From Agelas oroides (Eukaryota; Porifera; Demospongiae; Agelasida; Agelasidae), in assembly GCA_949130485.1 (NCBI GenBank), contig OX422201.1, positions 5,943,627-6,007,626 of the forward strand: a stretch of DNA of 64,000 bases. The letters run 5' to 3'. Both the position numbers and the translations under genes were made by a program. Position 1 is the first letter of the stretch, and each line of letters opens with the position of its first letter. Positions 44,858 to 57,655 of this stretch are shown in pieces. Below the pieces are notes generated by a model that was given only the letters and a program-made list of their open reading frames with translations, was not told the DNA's origin and made no database searches.

Positions 44858-47800
44858 TTAACTTCGTTTTGTGGATGGCTGTGCATCAAACTTCAGTAAT
44901 GACAAGTTTTTTCTTGGACTGATGGTGCTATTATTCCACATAGTAGCTGGAGTAGTGTAAACAGTGATACAAAGTACCATGAGCCTCGGATCTGGTTTAC
45001 TGGGACGGTTTGGTGGACCTGGGTGTGTTTCTTTTGTGAGCTCATCACTGTACTCTCCCCTTCGGTTTTGATTTACAGCAACAATTTTAAAACGGTACTT
45101 GGTGTTTGGCTTGAGGTTTGGAATTTGTACACTCCGGTCTGATTTTTGTGATATTGGCATCTTTTTCCACTCTCCTCCAACTTCTTTGAACTCTACTTCA
45201 TAGTGTGTGACTGCTCGAGAGAAACGGTGAGGTTTATCCCATTTTATTTTAATCCAATCATGTGATACATCAGTAACATCAAGCTTCTGTGGCTTTCCAG
45301 GGACCAGGTTATGTGCTGGTACTTCAATGTGATCACTTGGTTCACTTCTACAAACTTCATTTTCCACTAACACTCGGAAATAGAATGAATCATCTTTGAG
45401 GGGTATATCCTTCTTTATGACTCTATCACATTTCATGGGAAATGGCTTCTCATAATCAGTCCACTCTGCATTAGGGTCCTCTTCAGTGCATACTTGGACT
45501 ATGAGCTGAGTAACTGGGCTTCCATTTTCATCCTTCTTGTTAAACCTTGGGACAGTGATAGTAGCTTTCTGGTCTGATAGCACTTGTATATCTGGTTTAC
45601 TGGGACGGTTTGGTGGACCTGGGTCTGTCTTCTGGGACACCTCCTGACTATATTTTCCTTCTTGGTTCCCATTTTTTGCACAAACACGAAACCAATAGTC
45701 AGTATCGGGATCAAGGTTTTTGAATGATGCACACATCTTAGTGCAAGGCACAGTTGTCTTGTGTGTCCATAAGCTCTCACCATTTGCTTTCATTTCCACT
45801 TCAAATTGTTTTGCAGCTCTTGGGCAAGCAAAGGGCATTTTCCAGCAGAGTTGTATTTCATTGCAAGTTACTTTAGAGAATTCAACATTCTGAGGTGGAC
45901 CTGGTATTAAGTCTTTTTCAGGCACTGCAACCCACTCACTTGGCTTACTCTCTCCGATTCCATTTACCATTACAACTCGAAAGTAGCATGCATTATTGGC
46001 AAGTTGGATGCCTATTTGGATTTCAGGTGGACCCGTGTCCATGGGAAGCCTGCTACAGCAAAGTTTCCAGTTGGTGTATGTTGCAGAGCACTCCTCAATC
46101 TTAATGAGAGTAATATGGCTTCCATTTTGCTCCTCCTCAGTTAGTTTATTAATGTTAATGAGAACTTTTCTGGCAGATACCACTTCTATTACTGGTTTTG
46201 AGGGTTGGCATGGTGGGCCTGGAGCTGATTTGATTTCAAGCACGTCACTCCATTCACCATATTTTGCCTCATTTTTGCCACGAACTCGAAAACTATATAC
46301 AGTAATGGGTTTGAGGTTTGAGAATGTAGCAATTAATTTTTCCACACTTTGATAAGTGGGCTGACTGCTACCTTCCTGTTGCATCTCCACTTCATACTGC
46401 TTTACTGCTTGTGGTTGAGCATCAGGTTTATCCCAGGAAACAGTAATTTTGTTGTGCAATGTACCTGTAACCCAGAGGTTTTCCTTTTCCTGGAAATTTT
46501 GTGGTAGCCCAGGGATCAAGTATGGCGCTTGAAATATATCACTGGGATCACTAACACCAATGTCATTCTTCATTCGAATTCGAAAACATTGCATGCAATT
46601 TTGAAGTACTATATCATTTTTAATCAGTGTCATACTGGTATCGGCTTCAAACTTGTCAGATGACCAGTGGTCACCCACAGCTCTCTTTTCAATTATGACA
46701 TGAGTAACAGGGCTTCCATTTTCATCCTCTTTGTTGAGCCGCTGAACTGCAACAATGGCCATCTGAGGGGCAGTAATAGTCACTTCTGGCTTTGATGGTT
46801 TGCTGGGTACACCCGGGCTTGTTCGAGTATCATACACCTCTGATGATTCCCCTTCCTTGTTCTCATTCACAGCACGAACACGGAACCTGTACTTTGTGTT
46901 TGGCTTCAAGTTCTTAACTGCAGCAGTCAATAAATCTGATTGGGTTTCAGCAATTACATGCCATACACCAGTGATAGTTCCACTCTGCACCTCATATGTC
47001 TTCACTGCAAATGGATGAATGTTGGGCTGACTCCACCTTAAGGTGATCTGATACATTCCATTATCCGAGTTAATATCTTGAGGAGGCCCAGGAATCAGTT
47101 CACTGGTGGCTACTATTGTCCAATCACTTGGTTCACTTTCACCAACACTGTTCTTCATTGAAACTCGAAAATGGTAGCTATAGAAACTGTCACATGTAAC
47201 ACAATCCAAGGGAAGGTCTTTTGTCATATGTGTATCTTTGATATTTCCATGTGGTTCTACTGGAAAGTGTGTCACTTTCAACGGAGTGTCTTGTAATTTG
47301 CTCTCAACTATGACATCAGTAATTTCACTTCCATTGTCATCATTAGGCTGCAGTTGCTGTATGAGTATGGTAGCTGTTGTGGAAGATTTAAGCCTAATAA
47401 TTGGTTTTTGAGGCTTGTTGGGCTTGCCTGGAGGAGTTGTCACTGTTAACTCTTCACTCCATTCTCCTTTGTTGCCGTGCATGTGGATGCAGACCCCATG
47501 GACACGTAAATGGTACTTGACATTTGGTTTGAGGTCAGTTATCACTATGTGCATATCTGGAGTCATGCCAGAATTTATCCATTCATTTCCTTCTATTTTT
47601 CTTTGCACTTCATAATTCCAGGCTGCATCTGTGTGAATGATAGGTCTTCTCCATGTCATTTCAGCGACCATGACATCCTCAGGTTGACCAGAAATCCATT
47701 GTGCTTTCTGCTTGAATACTTTCTCTTTTGCAGGACCAACTGCTTTGGCCATGTAATCCTCTTCCAATTTGGTTAGTCTCACATCGTTTTCCTGTTCAAC

Positions 47801-50800
47801 CAACTGATCAAATAGCAATCTGCACCGCTCAGAAGATCTTTCTTTGTTCTTTGTCACAAAGTGATGCAATTCACCCCTCACAAGCACCATTCTCTGGCCT
47901 GCTAGTCCTCCTGTTGCCTCATACTCACAAACACATTTTTTAAACTTAGTCAAGATATCCATTTTCTTCCTACAAATGTTTGAAAGAGCTGCATCAACTG
48001 GAGCAGTATTCAGAGTTGGCATGTAAAAATCAGCTTTTTGTGTGAGGATTAACTTGCATTCTTCAAAAACTTGCTGATGGAATGCCATGAGTGTTGTTGG
48101 GGGATGTTCTTCATCATCCATTGTGCCCTCCTCTAAGGGGTATTTTGGGTCGAGAATTTCGACCATTTTCATCCGATACTGCTGAACTAGTTCTTCAGTA
48201 AGATCTTCAAGTTTCTGAATGATTGTCGCATACAAGCTTCCCTCTATAATAATGTTTTCTCCTGAATTGAGTGCCTTAACATACTCTTGTGCAAGATTAG
48301 CAACCATTGAGCCATCTAGACTAGCACTGAGTCCTGGTTTTAGCTTTACACTGGACAATAGTTGTTGGACTACTTCTTTAATTGCTGCATTAAATTTTGG
48401 AGAGACTTCTTTAGGTGTCTCTGCTGGATTGTCACAAAATGGATGAGGAATTACTTTGCATTCCAGAGAAGGGAAAAGATGTAGCATGACCCGCACAACT
48501 TCATCTGAAGCGGAATAGCATGGCTTTTCACTTTGAACAAGAACTTTAGCTTTAATGTACTGAGTCCATGTTTGTGGGTTGCCATTTTCATCCTTCTGTA
48601 GTTTTACTGCTTGATTGCGAATAAGCCAAACAAAATCTGGAAAGTATTTCTTAAGGTGAGCAAGGTGTTCCTGTTTGGAGTCATCTTGGACGAGGGCAGT
48701 TGAAAGGTGTGTAAAACAGCTATAAGCAAGCAAGAATATATAAAGCGTTTAGTAACTTTTCAAACATTTACTGGTAGATGTTTGCTCATGAGTCACATGT
48801 ATTACAAAATCACTTTAAGGACATAAAATTCTAAATTACTAACAAAATTAATACTACAGATAAACATACATATGGTACCAGTATGTACAGAACATGCCTC
48901 AGGCAAGGATGAATGTAGGCATGGTTTAAATTCTCGTGCCCACAAGCTCTGCAACAAATCTAGTTGGGTTAAACCAGTTGATCCACTAAGTCATGTTTTT
49001 GCTGCACAAACCATCAGAACTCCCACTGTTGGGCCAGATATTTCCTTTTCCAGTCAAGCTACTGCCTACTCTTTCAGGCCTGCTAGACCTGGATGTTCAG
49101 TTCCATAGCTTTCCTTATCACTGTAGTTATACTATCCACCAGGAACACTGCTAGTTGAATAATGTTGAAACAGCAGGTTCCTATAATTATTCATCTCTCA
49201 AATTGTTAGACAGCCTAATTTACATGTATACTATTGCATTCCTAATTGCTTCCATTACTGGTTAAATTATATACAAAACAAACCACTTTGTTATTAGCTA
49301 AGACAAGTCTGTTTTACTGAATGTTACCTCATTTTCTGAAGGTCCTTACTCCTGGGCACACCAGTTGAATTGTAGATAAGGCAGGAGCTTAGAAGAGTTG
49401 TCATGACGAGAAGGTTAAATACACCAACACTGTTAAAGTCTCCAATAGCATCAGTCCCCTCAGTGTCTAGAAGCAGTAGTACAAACTCTTCACACTCAAG
49501 GGCAGTTGTGCCCATCCACACTCCATGTGTACAGGGTTCTATTGTATGCCCCACTTTAAAGGCATCAGGTGAACCCAGCAGTTGAGAGAGAAAGTAGGAC
49601 TTGCCACTACGATAGGGACCACAAATAGTCAGGATTGCTACTGGTTTCTTGATGTCTCGTAAAAGCAGTATAGCTTCTTCATTGAGCTTTAACTTGTTAT
49701 CATGTAGAGAAAGTAGGACAACTGAATGAGTTCCAGGAGGAGTTAGCTTACGTAGACTGAACCTTGACGATACGGGATGAGTTTCTGGGTGGCGAAAAAA
49801 AAGTTCAAAATAGCAAAGAAATCAACAAAGTGCTGTTTAGCAGACTGAGTGACAAACGATTGTCTTATTAACCACTTTTGCATCCAGTGGCTAATCAAGG
49901 CAGGCAGCAATACAAGGAAGGACAAACTTCCACATATGTCACATATCTATGAGACTAATTAGAGTGGCAATCTAGCTGTTACTATGCAGGGAGAGCTACA
50001 GAAGTAGTGTACATTCACATACTCACATGGTTTACAAACAGAAAAAACATGAGAGCTTACCTTTATTATAGCGAGTGAGAGATTGGAGCTGCAGCTGGTT
50101 ACAACTAGCAGGAGTTTGTATCTCCTCTGCTTCTTGTTGAGTAGCTTCAATCAAGACAGTCTGCAGGTGCTCAATTTGCTTTCTTGCATGGCTAGCTGCC
50201 TCCTCCAACTTCTTGTACCTGTGACTGCTGCTTTGCTGGTACTTTTTAATTAGAGATGTTCTCTCCTCAAGGATACTCTCAAGGTGCTCACAGCGATAGA
50301 CAGAATCCTGATTGAATGCTTTTAGTCGAGAAGTTTCTTCCTCCATGACAAGAAGCTTGTTTGTGCTTTTAGAGACTTGTTTTTCTAGTAGATTTATCTT
50401 TTGTTGTAATTCTTGGCAAGTGGATCTCATTTGAATAACCTAAAATTTGTTACAAATAATATCAATTGTAAAATACTTCCTTAATTAAGCCTTTAACCAC
50501 TGAATTTTACTCTCTACAGGTCTTTTTAGGCCCCTCCAAATCAATTCTCATCCCCCCTACACAGAGAACTACATACAGGTGGGTGGGCAAGCCTGAAAGT
50601 GAAGACTAATCCTTATGACATCACTTCTTGTTGTGAATAATGTACACTGTAATCACATTGCAACTACAAAAACACTTCCTTTGTCATTTATATGCTCAGT
50701 TGAGGTACAGCAAACAAAAACAGCAAACTATTTCATGATTCTTCCACTCTTCCACTTCTAGGCTCTTAGCAGAAAAAAAAAATGTGCACATGAAGATCAA

Positions 50801-53800
50801 CCTTTGGGGAGTCAAAGGTTGATAGTGTTGTCATCCGGAGCATTTATATAGACAGTTTATATAGTGAAGATATATTGAGGGGTGATCTGCAGTTAGATCT
50901 GTTCAAGGCAAACCTTAAAAATCGAAACAGAACAACGTTTATATAACTTAGTATATTCACACCTCAGAACCTCTTTGCTTCACTTGCTTCGTCAGTCGTT
51001 GTACTTCATCCTGCTTATCTTTCAGTTCCCTTCTTAATATCCGGATCTCATGTAAACTGCGGGACTTAGACTCAGCCATTTCCTTCTCAAGTTTTTTCTG
51101 AATCTCTTGTTGCTAAAGTGGGTTCATTCAGGCGTAATTAATACAAAACAAGTATTTTGATCAACGTGCTGGTCTGTACATATATAACCGAAATACAGAA
51201 TATGTATCTCTAAAACATGCAGTCTCACATTCTCAATTCCATGTGTGGGAGAGAGGGGGATAAAACTAGGCCATCAGTACCTATATTCTGAAAGATGAAA
51301 ATCAGGCACCAAGTGTGGTTTATTACCTACCCCCATGGAGCTACTCAAGAGCGCATGATGATATAATTTCTTATTGCGGAGGGAGGAGGATAAAAAATGG
51401 CGTCATCATGTGCTCTTGAGCTACTGGTATGTACATAGTAGAAAATATGATCTCTGACATTACGTTACATATGTTATATCGACACCCACTTCCAAAATCA
51501 TAATAGGAGGTGGGATCAGTTAGAAACATACTCTGCCCACCTTTAGCATCTCATGTAAACTGCGGGATTTAGACTCAGCCATTTCCTTCTCAAGCTTCTT
51601 CTGGATCTCTTGTTGCTAAAGTGGGTTCATTCAAGTGTGAACAAGTATTTTGATCAACATGTTGGTCTGTGCATACATAACTGAAATGCAGAATATGTAT
51701 CCCTAAAAGTCTCATTCTCAATTGCATGTGTGGGAGAGAGGAATAAAACTAGGCCTTCAGTACCTACATTCTGAAAGATGAAACTCGACTTAGACACCGC
51801 TGAGTGTGGTTTATTATCTACCTCAATGGAGTTACTGGTATGTACATAGTAGAAACATGATCTCTGAGTTATAGACACTTTTGATCGACACCCACTTCCA
51901 AAAACAAAATAGGAGGTGGGATCACATACTCTGCCCACCTTTTGAAGCTCTCTGTGCACGTGCAGAAAATCATGAAACTGTCTTGGATGCTGCTCACTGA
52001 GTCTTTTGAGCTGTGCATTCAGTGATTGGGTGGTTGGTCGCTTGTTTTGGTCATCAAGAAGACACTCCATTGCTAGTGGGTACAGGCAGTGGTCCTGGCT
52101 CATTTCTCTTATTACGCTCATCCTTTTTGCAATTTGCATCTTCCCCTTTTCTATATACTCAAATGGTACTTCATGTACATTAGGAAACTTTTGTGTTACT
52201 GCATGCAAAGTTAGTGTCCCGAAGGAAAACACATCAAGTTTGTAATTGTAATGAGGGTTTTCTTGAAGTGCCTCAGGTGGCATAACTGCAATTGTGCCAG
52301 GTGCAAATGTGTGGGATTGCTTGCATGTCATGAGATCAATTATCTTCGCAACACCAAGATCAGCAAGTTTTCCCTGCATATCAGTAGTTAGCAGGACATT
52401 CCTAGCTTTCAAATCTCGATGGATGATTGCTGGGGTTTGGGTATGCAAGTAAAGGAGGCCATAAGAGACATCCAGCAATATGGAGATCTTGATGGGGAGG
52501 GGCATGTTTGGGTTTTCAGTCAGACAATGATGCAAGTCCATATGCAGGTACTCCATCAGTAGCATTAGGTCTCCCTCACGCTTTCCGTAGCACACACCAA
52601 GAAATTGTACTATATTCGGATGTCTCAATCTGCTTAGAATTATGCACTCCCTGCGAAAATTCTCACAAAGCATTTTTTTCTCTTGAGTGCTAACAGCCTC
52701 ATGCTGTCCATAGCCTTGAAGGATATCATGCAAACGTTTTGCAATGCATGGCACTCCATTTGCTTTGACCTCATAGACTGCTCCAAATGATCCACGTCCC
52801 TTCACGTGCTTGTCTTCCAATAGTCCTTCGACATTGCAGATTTCGTAAGATTTCAGTTCGTCAGCTATATCTTGTTTTGGGTTAGATGGCTGAGCACCAG
52901 CATTGACTTTTTCAAATGGATGCTCATCAGCATTAAAATTGGGCTGCAGATTGAAGGTTTAACAGTTCAACATATACAAGTAATATGTATGTATGTATAT
53001 ACACACATACATATGTATATACATGTACCAGTAAACAGGTTATACAAGTGTAGCTACGTCTTTACAGGATATACACAACTATAGCATGAGGCATAAATAG
53101 CAACATGAACAAATTCGCAGTTTGCCAAACTATATATAAAGTGAAAAAAAGGCTCCCTGATGATTCAAGGATGAACTCTACTATACTAGTAATGATTGAC
53201 TTGGACAACTATTTACATCAGCTGCAACTGCCACCATGTAGGGATGGTGCCCACAAGATACCAGTGTACTGCAACCACTCCCCCTCCAACCCATCTCAAA
53301 TAGAAATCATACTATTATCTGTTATAGCAAATTGCTATCTGTTTTTGGGGACACACTGCTGTGTCTCATGGTATAAATAAAAATTATAAAAAGATTATAG
53401 ATTATAGACCACATTTAGAAGCATGATTCGATAATACATGAATGAAGTGCATACCATTTTATTTGTTGCATGAGCAGTGATGTTCATTGGGTAAATACAA
53501 TTGTATGAAGGTTTGGGTGAAGATAGTCCTGTGCCCAGCCAAATCCGTCTTTAAACCAATCAGCAAGCTTTTGTGACTGAGTGCCTACCTATTGTGTGGG
53601 CTAAGCAGTAAGTAGTCTGTGTTTACAAGCTAAGCCGACTTCCATCATTTTACAGTTGTTACAATGAGCAGGTTTTCAAGACTAGCAAGCTTATGTGTGT
53701 TGATGACCCAGTGTGACGAATCAAGTCTGAGCCTTCTACTTGTCTTTATATATACCAAGTTAGCTTTAGCATTGCAGTAGCTTGAAGGCCCATTTGTAAT

Positions 53801-56351
53801 TGATGACAAGTGTATGCACTTGCTAAGGCTCTCCCCACAATGTCCTGCATTCCTCAGATAGTAATCAAGACCACAGTACATAGACCATGCATGTAGCTAC
53901 GCATAGCAGCAGAGTTTATGAGCAATTCAAGCTGCCTCTTGCAGAAGGCATGAGGCAGTGCACAGAATAGCTTGCCATAAAGCACACAATGTACTTAGAA
54001 AATGTTATAATGTCTTACTTGAACCTTTAACAGTGTAACACCTTAGTATGACTAATAACATTATGAACACACCTAGCCTCGTTCCCAGGCCCCACCCAGC
54101 TTTCCGTCGCTTACAGTACGGAAACGGCTTTTCCATACCGTACTGCAAGCAACGGAAAGCTGGGTGGGGCCTGGGAACGAGGCTAGAACACACCTTCATT
54201 TTCAATGGTGTTGTCTGCAGGAGACGCTCAAACTCCATGGGATAGATGCATTGCTCCTCCAGCATTACTCTCTGAATGTGCTGCCTAGCAAACATGTCTA
54301 AAGATTCTCGTGCCATTCTCGTGACATACTTAACTAGGTTAGTGGGGAAGAGCCACGTGATGCCTAAGCACCCTTCAGCAATGTTGTAGAGTATCATTGC
54401 AGGTTGGGGGAGGACAAAGTGGATTGCAAGTGACTCCCACAGTTCAAAGACATAGCTGAGGGAGTGTTCAGTGATGTTAGCCTTGACTTTGACAGAAAGC
54501 TTTTTGAAAACGCTTGGTGGCGGAAGAGCTGGAAGTTTCTCATCAGCTGAGTGCTCATAGTTAGTGGCATCCAGGTATGTTTGGATCTGCAGAGTGAGAA
54601 TGTGACCTGTTAGATCTTTCTGGTATTCTTCCATCATAGTCTTCAGCTCATTGTCATCACCTGCAAACTGCTCAATGATACTCTGCAGAAGGTAGTAGTT
54701 GAGGTAATCCCACATCTGGTATTTGCTGAGTGCACGAAATATTTCAGCCAGGCTTGTAGCAGACTCTACTACTGTGGTGACTGTACCACTTCCGTCTCTG
54801 GAGCCAGGAGAGGAGTACATCGTGATAAGATGTGTCTGGAAATCTTCAATGTTGATGTTTCTACCTCGTAGCCTTGTGCAGCTTGTTGTCACTAGTGTGG
54901 AAAACTTTCCTTGAATCCGTAAAATGTTGCGTCGTGCAACAGCTTCAGTGGATGGGTTTGTGAAGGATGGACTTTCTGGTTTTGTGATGGATGGAGTGCC
55001 AGTGCCTAGAAAAATACAAGAAGTGTTCTCTTTATGAATTTTGGTCCTGTTTTATAATGTGTTTCTTCGGATTGTGCAATCTCTGTAGCCTCATTCCCAG
55101 GGGGGGGCCTGGGAACGAGGCTACAATCTCTGAGTGAAAGCTCCAATACCAAGAATATATACTTGATTTGCTACTCTGCAGCTAGGATCCCACAAACAAC
55201 CTCTGTAAAGATATTAACAGCTATGTTGTGATTAACTCCTGATGTCCACCTGACGTCCAGGGTAAATCACTGTACATAACCAATTTCACAATGCCTTCCC
55301 TGTATAGCATTAAATGCTGGATGAGAAGGCTCGTGTATCAAAAAGCTAGGCAAGTCAGTGGAAGGTCTCATACATATCTAGTCTCCAGAGAAGAAAACAC
55401 TGTGGTGCTTTGCTATGGCAGTAATACTGAGGCTCACAGCTAGCCACCAGACTGAGTATTCAATGCATTGCTGATAAACAGCATAATAATTAGCAAACTC
55501 TGGATACGGATGGAGTGCATGCATGCACAAGCTGTTACTAGTTAATCAAGCAACTGTTACAGCACAATTATACTTCTTGCTAGCTAGCTATAAGTATCAT
55601 GCAGTTGACACAATCTCCCTATGAGGATGTATCTTGCTCTCTTTCACGATATTTGACTTCACTGGGATCTTTCACACATAGAGCTTTGAACTGCCCTGAC
55701 TCAGTAGCACGCATACTCCAGTATATTCTGCATTGAACATGTGTCCAGACTCCACGTATGCCCGGTCTCTGCCATATCTAAGTTGTTGCAAACTGTTCAT
55801 ACAGAGGCTGATGTTCACAAATTCAATGCTATGTTGAATTTAACGTACTGACTTCAAAAATTTTGGTTGGACAGACAGACGGACAAACAAAACCCACTTT
55901 TTGCATTTGTGTGTATGGCAACAAAATTCCTGTTTTAGCGAAATATTTGGTTACTATAGGTTGGTTACTATCCTTCTCATCCTAATTCAAAGAACAAAGT
56001 GCTGGAAAGGTGAGCTGATACCTGAGTGAAATTTATTTGTACCAGCTAGAACAACAAATTAAAGTAGCTTACTTGGAGGTACTTTTTGAATGTACTTCTG
56101 TTCGATCCTTTCTGCCACAGTCTTCTCCCCCATCTGCTGAAGAGTTCCCACCACATCTCTCCATGAGGCACTGGGTATGCGCCGTAGCCATAGGGAAAAT
56201 ATTTCTCGTTTCCATCCATCACACCCTTCAGCAGGGTGGCTCCTCTGAATCTGGTCTAGCTCATAGTCTTGCAAACCAAGGTAGAGTCCCAGCTTACGCC
56301 AGTCAGAAACACTGACCAGCTCATTGCAAAGGGTACCAGTGTCCAGTTTCC
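44858..56351 (-). CDS. DEATH-kinase-coiled coil-GBP GTPase-FN3 fusion protein
   Basis: Eight exons: 56351-56073, 55005-54194, 52943-51939, 51615-51541, 51112-50963, 50439-50061, 49784-49328, 48719-44858; 7019 bp, all phases agree, ~2340 aa; the 5' exon with the ATG is not found. Order (recovered numbering): DEATH domain 1-93 ('DWRKLGLYLGLQDYELDQI', 'ASWRDVV'); helical region 94-364; kinase ~408-660 (GRGSFGAVYEV, IAKRL, HRDLKARNVLL, DLG, PPE), TKL/RIPK-like; coiled coil 700-900; GBP/atlastin-type GTPase ~925-1090 (P-loop GPYRSGKS, HTIEPCTHGVWM, DTEG, FPDFVWLIRN); GBP-like helical region to ~1395; nine FN3 modules to ~2290; a 45-aa tail. It is presumably cytoplasmic: no signal or membrane helix seen. 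DEATH domains self-associate in death and immune signalling; GBPs assemble on membranes or pathogens. A joined role is inference. Odd points: RN where GBPs have RD, DLG for DFG. Confidence 0.85.
50963..51900 (-). repeat. Tandem segmental duplication inside the fusion gene
   Basis: 51115-51310 and 51617-51785 are near-identical intron stretches (AAAGTGGGTTCATTCA, TATTTTGATCAACNTG, GTGTGGGAGAGAG). Exons 51615-51541 and 51112-50963 begin with the same 20+ residues (QQEIQKKLEKEMAESKS...). The 51541 and 51939 donors lie in matching sequence too. So one ~500-bp unit with a coiled-coil exon was duplicated. Confidence 0.9.
54074..54185. mobile_element. TAGCCTCG foldback-family element at a splice donor, 112 bp
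   Basis: Perfect 9-bp duplication GAACACACC at 54065-54073 and 54186-54194. The arms TAGCCTCGTTCCCAGGCCCC, ACCCAGCTTTCCGT pair with the inverse. The right duplication overlaps the donor of exon 55005-54194 of the fusion gene. Confidence 0.9.
55086..55123. mobile_element. TAGCCTCG foldback-family element, 38 bp (shortest copy)
   Basis: Perfect 9-bp duplication CAATCTCTG at 55077-55085 and 55124-55132. Only the two ends remain, joined by a G-run (CCCAGGGGGGGGCCTGGG). It lies in the first recovered intron of the fusion gene. Confidence 0.9.
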
Positions 56352-56785
56352 CTAGATATGGTGGAATATTAAACCTACCTCACACACCATTTGTTTCACA
56401 ACGCAGTCACAAAACAAAAGACAAAAGAGTGGAGCTAATAATGATTGTGTTAAGTATGAAACCTCTAAACACTGTGTTTCCTTATTTTAAGCACTGACAA
56501 ACCAATGCGAAATTAATGCTCTCTCCTCAAAGCAGTTCAGTTGTAAATAGCTGCTACAGCTGGTGGACTCTGTATATGTAGGGATAGCATGGACACAATG
56601 AATGCTGTACAAACTTGACAACAAATGCTTAAGCACCCATCCTTGACATCAAAAAGCTTCGCATATAATTATATATATATATATATATATAGAAGACAAT
56701 ATAAAACTGTGTAGTAGTAAGTGTTGCCTTTCCCTCTCTAGTTTGGGCTCATTTCAATCAGGATAAGATTTTGCTATTTTTACAG

Positions 56786-57655
56786 ATTGGTATGTGCAGA
56801 ACCTCTGCTTCAGTTCATCAGTGGCTCTTCTGCAGCCATTTGTGGAAGAGCAGTTCTAGCAGCAGCAAGCTGCACCAGGGATATCTCAGTGGAGGCTTGT
56901 CTATTGATTGTGCAGGGCCTGCGTTACCGTGACCTGACAACTTACTACCAAAGATATCCACACACAATTTTACAAAAACTGTTATTCTGTACACATTTTG
57001 TTGAGTAGGTGAAACGACACAAATTGATATTTAGTAGGCCAAATAAGAGCTTAGTCAAAATGAGACAATCCCTCTACTATTACCTTCCATCTCTCTTCCT
57101 TCTCTCTCCTCTCTAGGAGCTGAAGCCCCTCTAGTTTTGTCCCCTTGTGCATGTGTTATTTGCAAAGGCAGTCTCCGAGTGTGTGAAGCAGCTCTACCAG
57201 TCTGCTCATGTTGCTGGGTATTCCTTGCCAACTGTAAGTGACTCCTTCTCTTTTTTCTTGATACATCCAACCCTACATATATGCGACAGTGGAGGAACTG
57301 CATTCAGGGGAATTGTATGGGACCATCCATTGTAGGATATCCGACTATTTGACAGCCTGGGCGTTGCATGGATGCAACGCCATAGGCATTACTGTTAGAC
57401 AAGTGGATTGTGGGTTAGGGTAAGGTTGGGCAGGTGAACACTAAATGCCACAGTTGTCCTTCATGCACCGGGAGTAAGATATCTTACATGACGCTCGGAC
57501 ATAATCTTTAAAGTGGGCGTGGCTGGAACTGTAACAGCGCAAGATCTCTCATACAGACTGGATAACTACATATTAATTTTTTACCTCTCTCCCAGCTTCG
57601 TCCGGGTCTTTCTGCCATGTTTGCTGTAGCAGGCAGCGATGCATGTACCCGGTAG
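56786..57655 (+). CDS. Possible 3' exons of an unknown + strand gene
   Basis: 57168-57233 (AVSECVKQLYQSAHVAGYSL..., good donor) joins in phase 0 to 57596-57655 (LRPGLSAMFAVAGSDACTR, stop). An upstream open stretch from an acceptor at 56785 reads 'LVCAEPLLQFISGSSAAICG' and 'RDISVEACLLIVQ', helical in character, but no convincing donor links it to 57168. I do not recognise it. It would lie antisense to the 5' region of the fusion gene. Confidence 0.35.
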
